From assembly GCA_949316235.1 (NCBI GenBank), contig OX438744.1, positions 32,050,778-32,114,777 of the forward strand: a DNA stretch of 64,000 nucleotides. Direction: 5' to 3'. Position numbers and translations under genes: made by a program. The notes beneath the pieces were generated by a model. The model did not search any database and had not been told where the DNA came from. It saw only the letters and a list, made by a program, of their open reading frames with translations. Origin of the DNA: Oegoconia quadripuncta. Taxonomy: Eukaryota > Arthropoda > Insecta > Lepidoptera > Autostichidae. This document shows positions 41,601 through 53,644 of the stretch, in pieces; positions within the stretch are counted from its first letter, which is position 1; each line of letters opens with the position of its first letter.

Positions 41601-44600
41601 ACTTAGTTTGGGACTGGATGATTGGTGTAAGTGTCCGAAATATTTATTATTTATTTATTATTATTTATCTATTTAATCCGAAAAAGAACGTACCTGGTAG
41701 TTGCAGTCTTTGACGAGGTAATCAGCACCGTTCCACACACCGTCCTGTACGTCCCGGAACTCGAGCTTGTAGCCCTGTATGCGGGCGCCGCCGTCCGACC
41801 GAGGCCTGTCCCACACCACAGTGGCGGTGGAGCCGTCCCAGTCGGTTACGCGAGGAGTGCCTGGCGGGTCGGGGATGGTGAATGGGAACTGTAAAACGAA
41901 TTGGGTTATTTAGGAACACCGCCATATTATAACTGCCTTCGTGCCTTTTTTGGTTGGCATTTACGAATAAGAACTCGGTTTGGTGGTAGGGCATTTTAGT
42001 AAGAGAGAAAGAAACTGTCTATTCGCCACTTCGACATATATACAACAATTGTTAGGCAAGTAAAATAACAGAACACTCAGATAAGTGTCGCAGCAGCGAA
42101 AGGGAAACGACTCAGCTATATATATAGTCGCATTTTAATGTCCGCCTGGCTAGCTACCGTCATCTTATCTAAGTAGCATTGTTGTGTTCCGGTTGTCAGA
42201 GATAGGATAGCCACTTCCCTAATTAAGATGGGGTTTCCGGGTCAGTACGAGTACGCTTCCACCATTAACTTTATCTTCACTTAAGGTTAAGAGAGAATGA
42301 CGTCAAGAGCTAACCCGTTGTGCACAAAACAAACAGAATCAATAACAGTTTAGGGTACATGTTATGGTAGCATACCATTAAATTAATTTGATGTGAATGA
42401 TCGAGGCTTCCTGACACAGCTATTACTATATTAACTAGGAAGTCTCAACCTTGTTCACAGTATCTAATGTTTTGATAATTAAATATACATTTTTGATTTT
42501 AGAACGGCTTGCCCAAAAAAAAAAATGATTACAGACTGATTTAATCATGCTGTATAATATAAATTAACGACAACAATTAACACCGTCTTACATTTTTAAA
42601 TAATAATCAAATATTTTCCACAAACCTTGGCAGTTATCGAATCATCCATCGTCAACGGATCCGATACGCCGTACTGATTCTCAGCGCGCACACGGAACGT
42701 GTATTTGCGGTTCGGTTCCAGGCCCATCACATTGTAGTGACAGTTACGAACGAAAGACGAGATCTTAACCCATACCTGTGGAAAACGTCAATATATATTC
42801 TTTATCGAAGAGAAACAAAAAAGTCAGAAATAAGTACATAACAAAGATTGAGAAAGATGGCGCTCTTTTAATCTCTCCCTAAACAATACGCTTAATAATA
42901 ATAAAGAAGAAACTAAAAATAATTTCAACGTTGCGTCATCTCTTTCTTCCTGGAATAATAAGAACGGGATAGTAATAGTGCTACGCTAAAACTAGTTTTA
43001 GTTTAGAGAGGTGCCAACATTATTTAAGAACTATAAACACTCAGATTTCAGAGATAAGATAGCCAGTCCCCCAAATAATATGGGGTTTCCGGGTCAGTAC
43101 GCTACCACCTTCGGCCTCATCTTCACTTAACATCAGGTGTGATTGAGGTCAAGTGCTAACCCGTTGTGGGTAAAAAAATTAAAAAAACTCACTCCGTTAT
43201 TGTCAGTCTTCTCAACGACGTAATTTGTAATCGGCGAGCCGCCATCATCAAGGGGCGGTTTCCATGACAACGTGCAGGTGTCTGGTGTGATGTCGTAGGC
43301 GTCGAACGGCCCAACCGGTGGCGAAGGCCTATCCACAACCAACACCTGTAACATAGGGTAATTACAGTTAGTAATTGTCATGTCACTTCTTACCAAACCT
43401 TATAGTTAGATAATAAAGTAGCAAATAAATCATTCATTCAATTATTAAAAAACTTCCTAGTAAAAAAAAAATTGCAGTATGCGGCGGTAAATATTGCACA
43501 TCGGCAATCATCGCATTTCCGAATACAAACGAATGCTAATTTCCACGTCCATCAATTATTAGATTTGTCAGGATTTGAATTCAGAACTAAGTATTTTATT
43601 GTTGTTTTATTTTTATTCCCACCACGTGAACTATATAGAGCTGTCAAACTATTTTCCTTTCTAAAATAACTCCCTTTACTCCGACTAACAAACGTCATAT
43701 AGATAGTGTGCGATAGAGATGACGCTCTACGATGCCGAAATTAGCCGATTGTCCCTTTACAAAGGTCGATGGGGAATATTTGTCGCCGGACACTGTGCTA
43801 TAACCAAAGAATTTTTTTTTTCAAGAGAACAATGTATTTATGTGATATTTTAGGCTCCTGTGATATCTCAACGCCTGCTTTAAGAAATAAATATGTATTA
43901 AAGTAGAAGAAGGAGTAAGGGGATAAACGTCTAAAAATTTAAGTTGATTATTGACACTTTTTTCTCAGTGCACGTATGTATGTCTATCCTATCGAACCTG
44001 TTTTCCTTCACATTTGCAGGGTCTTGCTGGAAGAAATCTCTTTTTAGAGATAAGCTAGTGCCTTTTGTACATCCTGTATCTAGTATGTATTTGACTTTTA
44101 TGTGTACTCGTGTGCAATAAATTATATTAAAAAAAGAAAAAAAAAATGGATAAAGATATTGAGTTACCATAATTTACTTCTAGGGCGCTTACGTGGTACC
44201 AACAATCGAACGCAAGCGAGTTAATCGTCAATGTTTAGCGTTCTCACGCAACAATTTTTAAGTGGTACGACGGCTGAGCTTTTAGTACAACATTTAACAC
44301 TTCTATGGCGTAATAAAAATATAAATAATGATCAAACTTTCTCAAAATGATCCAAAAAGGCATAAATACCATCATTAGCGCACAAAAGCCTTCCACCATA
44401 ATTAAACAGAGATATATGAAAATCATCACTTAGGTAAATCGTTCTGAAACATTTCCTTACTGTAATTTTCTTCAGCTATAACCTAAATAATTCCACGTAA
44501 GTTCATTTAATTCAGAAGGCTTCAGTTTACTTGCTGATGTGAACCAGATATCACAAAATCCTTAATAGACTTGATGACTTACCCTGCAAGTGGCACTGTC

Positions 44601-47600
44601 AGAGCCCTCGCTGTTTGTCAGCTGGATAGTATAGGAGCCAGTGTCGCCCCGCTTCGCGCTTGAATTGTGGAACACTGTGTCCACGTCGCTGGTGACGAAG
44701 CGGATGCGGTTGTCCGGGAATATTTCGTCGTTGTTGACCATCCATGATACCTGAATAATGAAGCGATGCAACTTTAACTTTAACCGCCTCCGTGGCTCAA
44801 TGTAAACAACATTGGGTTTACGATTCGGAGGTCGCGGGTTCGATCCCCAGCGGGGTACATGTTTAAGTACTTGGTTTGGTTGGCGGTAGGGCATTTTAAA
44901 TGTCCGCCTGGCTAGCTACCACCATCTTATCTAAATCTGCCGCCAAGCAACAGTGTTAATAGCATTCATGTGTTCCGGTTGTCAGAGATAAGATAGCCAG
45001 TACCCCAAATGGATTGGGGTTTCCGGGTCAGTACGCTTCCACCTTCGACCTCATCTTCACTTAACATGTGATTGAGGTCAAGTAAGAACCCGTCGTGCAT
45101 AAAAAAAAAATTGAAAATTAGATATAAGTATGGCGAAATTTGTAACGATATTTCATCATCATATCAGTCGAAACACGTGCACTGCTGGACAAACGCCTCC
45201 CCCAAGAATCTCCACAACGATCGGTCCTGCGCTGCCAAACACGATAACGATATTTACCAGAGTTAAAATTATATGGATATTGGTATAATCATCGTAATAA
45301 TTCTATGCAATGACCTGAATGAACGACTAATCCGTTTTATAAAATGTACCCAATTAATACATTATAATGTGTTTCTTCACCGCGCTTGCTCAGGAAATTA
45401 AAAGTACAAAAATTACATTGACAATAGCGGTTGTTAACACGGGAAGCATTTTCGAGTGTAAATTATCAATCATTCCATCAATCAAATACGCTTGTTTTAT
45501 AAAAGAAACTTACTATAGTACTTATTCAATTGAGATGAAAATTAAGCGAAAAAGACGAATCTCGGAACTCTTGCTACATGGTAACATTAGCTTTGCTTTG
45601 AAGGTAATCTTATTAAAAATGATTTGGAATAAAAATAGTCGGCAAATAGGTGGGAAGCGAGAAAAACCTGAAACCTGCCTCAAAAACAATCTGCAGAGCA
45701 TGCAACAAGGAAAGGGAATCAATGAAGCATCAATGAAGGCTAAAATAATGAATTGCATGGGAAAAAGTAAGTTATGTACTAGATTAAAAGCATAATCGAT
45801 TGATTGTAGTATTTCAACTATTTACTAAATTCTTAGAACAAAATTTGGCAGCAAAATTGTTTAACCTCACCTTTGGTCTAGGGTTGCCAGTGAAGGGCAC
45901 GGTGATCTTGATCTCCTCGCCGGCGATGACAGTGATGTCACGCAGACTGAGGTCGCTGGTAATGCGCGGGCAGTTAGGCGGCGCGCAGGCCCTGATGGTA
46001 TCAGAGCTCTGCGAGTACGGACCCTGCCCGGCAGCATTGATAGCGGCAACCCTAAACTCATACTCGTGGTTCTCTATCAAACCGGTCACTTTGTAAGTCG
46101 TGTCTGGAATGTGTGCGTGGGATGCTTTGGTCCATTTATCTTCAGTAATCAATCTCTTCTCGACCACGTAGCCCGTGATAGGTGAACCACCGTCGTGACG
46201 AGGTTTGGTCCAGGTAATGGTGATGGAAGATTCGGTGGTTTCGATGGATTTCGGCGCGCCTGGCGCTCCAGGCGGGTCGAAGGGATGTCTCGCTTTAATA
46301 GGCTCTGTGGTCTGAGCAGGATCTGACTGCCCGTACTGGTTCTCAGCCATCACTCTAAACTCGTAGTCACGGCCGACTGTCAGATTCTTCACGCGTAGGA
46401 ACGGAGTGGTAACGTAGCCAGATACTTTGGTCCAGTTAGGTGATCTTGCCTCACGTTTCTCGACGACGTAGTTAGTGATTTCACCGCCGCCGTTGTCTTT
46501 CGGTGGGTTCCAGTATAGAGTAAGAGCTTCACCCTCGAATTCATCGGCTCTAAGATTCTCTGGTTTGCCAGGCCTGTCAAGTACTCTGACATTAATTGTA
46601 GCTGTGTCATATCCTGACGGATTACGCAATTGAAGACGGTACTGTCCGCCGTCGGATCTCTTCGCATTCTTGACGACGAGAGAAGCAGACTCCGGAGTGA
46701 TCTTTTGGAAGATTCTCGAGTCTCCTTCGACGTCCAATTGGTTGTCATCGAAGAACCAGGAAGCGGTCGGCTGTGGGAAGCCAGTGTAAGGAACGTGAAT
46801 GGAGAAGTCTTCGCCGGCACGTACAGTAATGTCCCTAACTCCTCCGAGGTCCATGCAAGGTTTGTTCGGTTGTTCTGCGATGGTGATATCGCCAGTCGAT
46901 TTGCTGGGGTCTGATCTGCCAACGTCATTGACGGCGATGATCCTGAATTGGTACTCCTCGCCTTCATTGAGTTTGGGAACAGTATGAACAAGGCTTGAAA
47001 TGGGCACATCGTTAACGTCCTTCCAGTCCTTATCACCCTTGCCTTTCTGTTGAATGATGTAACCTTTAATCTTGGATCCACCATCGCTCTTCGGTGGTCT
47101 CCATGACAATGTGACTGAATCTTTAGTAACCCTATCAGGTTTCGGTGCTTCTGGTGTGCTCGGCTTAAGACGCTGAGTCTCAGCTGTAATTGGTTCGGTA
47201 GGCTTGCTTGGTTTGCCAGGACCAGCTTCGTTGACAGCAATGACCCTAAATTCATATCGGTTACCCTCACGAAGATCTGATACGGTGTAGCAAGTGTTTG
47301 GAGTTGGGTAGTTGTTGACTTTCACCCAATCACCACCGCGTTCTCTCTTTTCAACATAGTATCCAGTGATTGGTTTGCCACCGGAGTTCGCTGGTGGTTC
47401 CCATTCGAGAGAACAGCTGTTTGAACTGTAGCCAGTGATCTTAGGAGTGTCGGGTGCATCTGGCGGGTCGAATGGTGATTTCGCGATAACAGGCTTGCTT
47501 TCTAGTGGATCTGACACGCCATACAGATTCTCAGCACGAACTCTGAACACGTATTTCTTACCTTCGGTCAAGTTCTTGACAGTGAATGAGCATTTAGGAC

Positions 47601-50600
47601 AGAAACCAGCGACAGTGCGCCAATCGTTGACTCCAAATTCGGCGACTTCTACAACGTAGCCAGTAATGTCGCTGCCACCATCATCCGTGGGTGGATTCCA
47701 AGTAAGACTGATGGAGTCATGTGTAACTGGATTACAAGAAAGCGGACCTTTCGGCATTCCAGGTTTGTCGACAACGATGACTTCGATATCAGCAGAGTCT
47801 TTGCCATGTTGATTTGTTGCCGTAATAGTGTACTTGCCAGCATCATCTCTAGTAGATTTCTCAATGCTAAGTTTGGTTTCATCATTCTTGGTCTCAGCTG
47901 ATAATCTGTGCGATGGTATGAGAGGAATGGAACCTTTAGTCCAGGAAATAGCTGGTGTCGGTGCACCAGAAATTGGAATGTTAATATTTATGGGTTCACC
48001 GGCTCTGACCTTGATCTTCCTGCCGATGAGGTTATCTAACCACAGCTTTGGTTTCTCTTTCATGGGTTTTGCAACGAAGACGTTGGATGGATCGGAAGGT
48101 TGCCCAGGTCCTGCAGCATTTACTGCAGATACTCTATATTCGTATTGATGACCTTCCTGGACCCTATCGTCTTCATATTCATTGAATTTAACAGGCTCCT
48201 TGTTCAGTTTTATCCAGCGGCCAGTAGCCTTATCCCTTCTTTCGACGTCATAACCAACAATGTTAGATCCGCCATTGGAGATCGGCGATGACCATTTGAT
48301 CTTGATATGGTCCTTGTCAGCATTAACCAGCTCTGGTTTTCCAGGTTTACCGGGAACTGTGTACTGGTTTTTGGCAATGATGGCTTTATCTGTTACCAAT
48401 GGTTCAGATCTGCCTTGTAGATTCTCAGCGAACACTCTAAACTCATATTTAGTGCCTTCAGATAGTCTCGGAACAGTTGCATGATTATATTTAGGATTGA
48501 TGTATGTGACGGCTGGTACCCATCCGCCGCCATGAGTTAAGTCACGCTTCTCGATAACATAAGCAGTTAATTCACTGCCACCGTTATCCTTAGGCGGTTT
48601 CCAAGACATCGTGACGGATTGCGCCGTGATTTCTTCGTATTCGAACGGAGCTTGAGGTGGTGCCGGAACGTCAAGAACAATAAGCTCAAAGCTTCCTTCA
48701 TCGGAACCTGAGTCGTTCTTCAAAGATAGATGGTATTTGCCAGCGTCTGAACGTTTGCAGTTAACTGTATGAATGATGGTATGGTGGCCGACAGACGTGA
48801 CTGTCGTTCTCTCGTTAGCAACAACAGGTTTATTGTCACAAGTCCAGTTAACTTCAGGAGTTGGTTCCCCAATGAAGTCCACATCCAAATGGAAGATAAG
48901 TCCAGCTTTGATGCGGATCTCCTTGAGTGGCGTGATAATTTTAGGTGCAACGAATCTGTCTTTCGCTGTGATAATATCAGATGGCTCACTAGGCTCCGAT
49001 TGTCCTGCCTGGTTGACAGCGATTACTCTGAATTCATAATCTTGGCCTTCAGTTAGGTCTGGCACTGTAGCTTTGTTCTTATTCGGTGGGACGTGTGCTG
49101 CATTTACCCAGTATGGACTGCCCTTTTCTTTCTTCTGAATAATATAACCAGTAATAGGAGATCCACCGTCGGATTTGGGCGTGGTCCATTGTAAGTCAAC
49201 ATGATCTTTACTCCAGTCCGTAGCTTCAGGTTTGCCAGGCGACGATGGTTCATCGAACTCGTTCTTCGCTGTGATAGCTCTGTCTAGCTCTAAAGGTTCA
49301 GATTGACCGATCGAGTTGACAGCGCTGACTCTAAACAGGTACTCCTTCATATGAATAAGACGGGTCACTTGGTGGGATAAGAACGTGCTCATTCCAGCAT
49401 CAGACCAAGTACCACGAGTGAGATCCATCTTCTCGATGACGTAATGGAGGATTGGAGATCCACCATCGTCCAATGGTATCTTCCAAGACAGAGAGCAAGA
49501 CTCTTTCGTGACGTCAGAGACAACAAGAGGTTTCTCAGGTCTTGAGGGTTTGTCTAATACAGTAACTTGGGCCGTAGCTGAGCAAATTCCGAGATCATTT
49601 TTGAGGGTCAATTTGTAAACGCCTCCGTCAGCTCTAACGGAGAATGGAATGTCTAGAATGACCCTATTGTGCAGTATTTGAATGTCAATTCTGTCTGATG
49701 GGTGTACGACTTTGCCGTTGATTTGCCACTCGACTGTTGGTTTAGGCGAGGCTTCAATAGGGATCTCGTATTGGATTCTCTGTCCGGCCTTAACAGTCTT
49801 GTCAGCGAGAAGCATTTTGTCAAAGTGTGGCGCGCAGAAGCGTGCCTTAGCCACTTGTGGCATAGAAGCGTCACTGGGTTCACCATTTCCGGCTTTGTTG
49901 ACGGCAATAACTCTAAACTCATACTCCTCTCCTTCCTGCAGATTCGGTACTGTAGCCGTTGTCTGGTTTCCTGGTACGGTGGCTGCAACCTCCCAAGGTC
50001 CGTACTTCTTTTTAGCTTCGATAACGTATCCAGTGATGGGGGATCCACCATCCTTCTTTGGTGGCACCCATTCCAGGTCCATATGATCCTTGTCCCAATC
50101 CTTGACGACGGGAGTGCCAGGTTTGTCCGGGGTTCCGTAGGGATCCTTAGCCGTGACAGGCTCATGACCAGTCAGAGGCTGAGATTCTCCCTGCTTATTG
50201 ACAGCTCGTACCCTGAAGTTGTAGTCATGACCTTCGATGAGATGATCGATCCTTATGCTGCAAGCTTGAACATCGCCTGCTGGCACCCATCTAAGGTTCT
50301 CCTGGTCCATTTTCTCGACGACGTAGTGAGAAATTTCGCTGCCGCCGTCGTCTTTAGGCGGCCTCCATTTAAGTGTGCATCCCGACTTGGTAACGTCATG
50401 GGCTTTGAGTGGGCCTTCAGGCGGAAGCGGTACATCTAGCACGGTCACCTTAACCGTCGCTGTGTCAGTTCCATTAATATTCTTGGCCTTTAGCGTATAA
50501 TTACCAGTATCAGCTCTCTTCGCATCGACAACTCGAATCTTCGTCGAATGTGTATCATTAACGATCTTAATCCTATCAGTGTTCAGTACAATATTGTCCC

Positions 50601-53593
50601 CGTGAAGCCATTCCTTCGTCGGCGTGGGTTCGCCGGCAACTGGGACGTCCAGCTCGAAGTTCTGTCCGACTTTGACTTTGATGTCGAACATGAAGTTCCT
50701 GTCGATCTTGGGGGCCAGGTTCTTCGGTCTGGCGAGGTGTGGGCCGGTGCCGTCGCTGGGCTCACCCTTGCCGGCCTTGTTGACGGCACGGACGCGGAAC
50801 TCGTAAGTGTTTCCCTCGATAAGGTCGGGGACCTTGCCAGATGTCACATCACCTTCGATCTGTGGGAGAGAAGGTCAAATGTTAATACATTTTGATATTT
50901 TTTATCTTCAAAGTTACGCAACTTCAAATAAACATGAAAACCTGCGAAATTCATGAAAATCATCATTATCCAAAGAGTTTATATCTATTATGTATATAAA
51001 TATTTATAATAAAGTTTGAACTTTAGGGACTCTTTACTTTTATTATCATTTATTCCTCACCTGAGCGCACTCCTCCCAATCGGGCGCGAATCTATCCTTC
51101 TTCTCAATAACGTATCCGCTAATCGGTGCTCCGCCATCTGTCTCAGGGCGCGTCCATTCGAGCTCCACGAAGTCCTTATCGAAGTCCTTGATCTTAGGCG
51201 TGCCTGGCTTGCCGGCGACGTCGTATGGATTCTTTGCTTCGGTTGAGTGGGGGGTCGTGAGAGGCTCTGATTTGCCTTGCCTGATGGAAGAGTAGTGATG
51301 TCAGTTTTAAACGTAGAATGGTATTAAGTCATATTTCTATGCAGTAGCGTGTAAATATTCATACAACCTTTTTAAATCATCAGTTACGAATATCATTTCA
51401 TCTAATGTACCTCCGAATTGAGTAGCGTCATCAATACAAATAAAAGATTCAGATATCTTTAACTTGCAAAGTGAGATTGAAATTGTAATGAAATACAAAC
51501 ACAGGACACGAAATTCTAGAGAGTGAATTGATATTTTTAAATAACTGTAAGTTATCCATTGTAACCTTATAATATACTAGCTTTCCGCCTGCGACTTCGT
51601 CGATCACGAAATAAAATATAAACTATCACTTGTATTACGCATGTAAACCTTCTGGAAGAAATTCTCTGAATCATAGTGAAAACCGTATTTTAATCCGATT
51701 TAGAACAACTGAGTGCAAAAACAGACAAACACGGATAGAAACTTTGTTTTATACTATTAGAGATGATGATATCAGCTTTAACGGGCTATAGGTTATCAGA
51801 GCTCCATCCTGCTCAATAACGTGCATATTTGTATAAGTATAGACTTACCTTACTTGTATAAGTAAATGACCGGTATAGACCGGTCATTTCTCTTCTCGTG
51901 CACACAAGAAAATGGATATTTGCTTTTTATCCTAAATGTAATATCTATTGTGAAAATGTAAAACATGCAATTACTAGAAAGATCATATTCGGTTTATTAT
52001 TCAAAAATTCGTGATGCCACATAAAGTATCTACGCAATTTATTTGTGCTTTCAGACGTACGTTTGGATTTTTTTTTCTATCGAGTAAATTTCAATGACTT
52101 GCAAAACACGTGACTATTAGAGTTGGTATACCATATTGGTACAAGAATCAGTCCAACGGTGTAAAGTGGGGAAATGTACAGTCCGATGAATATTCATTGG
52201 AATGTCTCCACATTCCATGAGGCAGGGTGGCTTGACGCCACCACGGGTCTTTAACATTTATGTTAACCAATTAGTTGAGGAGCTCAGCACCATGCATGTT
52301 GGATGTTTTGTTGATGACGTATGTGTCAATAACTTAAGTTATGCTGATGGCATGGTGCTGCTGAGCCCTTAATTGGAGGTCTAAGAAAATTATTAGGTGT
52401 GTGCGAGTGCTACGCTGCTAAACATGGCTTAAAGTACAATGAGAGAAAAAGCGAGTTCATGTTATTTAAGAGTGACAATAAAGGCCCAGCTTATATACCG
52501 CCCGTCACTCTATGGACCGTGTTCAGCAGTTTAAGTATCTTGGCCACATAGTCACTGATAATTTAAGCGATAACTTAGATATTGAAAGGGAACGTAGAGC
52601 GTTTTCAGTACGTGGTAATATGTTGGCACACAGGTTTGCTCGGTGTACGGCTGAAGTCAAAATTACGCTTTTTAAAGCATACTGTCAGACATTCTACACG
52701 ACCATTCTGTGGGCCAGCTTTACACAAAAAGCGTGGCTCTGTTGGGCCTCCCTCGCTATTGTAGCGCATCTGGAATGTTTGCCGATGCCAGCGTTGATGA
52801 TTTCTATGTTTGACCTTTTGATGCGCAAAAAGAGTGCGTCAACGGTACGGATAGTGCGCGGGAGCTCTAATAGAGTATTAGGGATGGTGGGAGACAGATT
52901 AGACTCTCTTCTGGTCGGAAGGTTTGTCGAACTTCATGTTCTGAGGTCTCGATGAGCTTGCGGGCAGAGGATGAGTCAAGTCTCAGATAAGTTATCTTAA
53001 ATTAATTAATTAATTTAGTAAAATTAGGTGTAATATTAACATAGTCAGTAAGTAAAATTTGTACTAACACCTATGGACTGTATTTGTCTGAAATAAAATA
53101 TTTTTATTTTTATTATTATTTTATTTATTAGAAGAACTCCTGTATGTTACTACGTAATTAATTTAAACACTTAGCGCATTGTTGATAAAACGGCGCTGGT
53201 TCTAAGTCACGTGAAGTCTAACCGCTCCTTAAGAAAGATTTTCGTGAATGAAAATGGGCCTATTAAATTGAAAGAAATTTTAATTTAAAACGGTACTAAC
53301 CTGTTAACCGCACGTACGCGGAACTTGTACTTATGTCCAGGCGTGAGGCCGTCGACGGCCAGGCTTGTCTGTGGCCCGTCGGTCTCACCCGCATTCACCC
53401 AGCGGCCGGTCGCCTCGTCCATTCGCTCCACGATGTACTTCTCGATGGGTTGGCCGCCGTCGTCGGCCGGTGGGTTCCAGGAGAGCTTTGCACCGTTTGC
53501 ATGGACATCTGAGACCTGCACATGGAAAGGAATCTAAGGATATGGCACTGGACAAAATCAATCATACGTATTTGACGTATAATATAATAATAT

Positions 53594-53644
<51 letters not shown>

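Noticed and set aside
44783..44860. tRNA gene (A box and B box readable)
   Set aside because: The same sequence heads about 20 SINE-A copies with a common body and A tail, and it does not fold as a clean tRNA. The same applies to the heads at 14255, 41421 and 58175.
45367..45795. 142-codon open frame on the plus strand in the intron next to the giant exon
   Set aside because: It has low-complexity, basic AT-rich composition, no recognisable domain, no splice or promoter context, and lies antisense within an intron.
46389..50439. Long open frames overlapping the giant exon (245 codons on plus, 170 and 293 on minus)
   Set aside because: They are shadows of a 1,663-codon exon whose protein is recognisable domain by domain.
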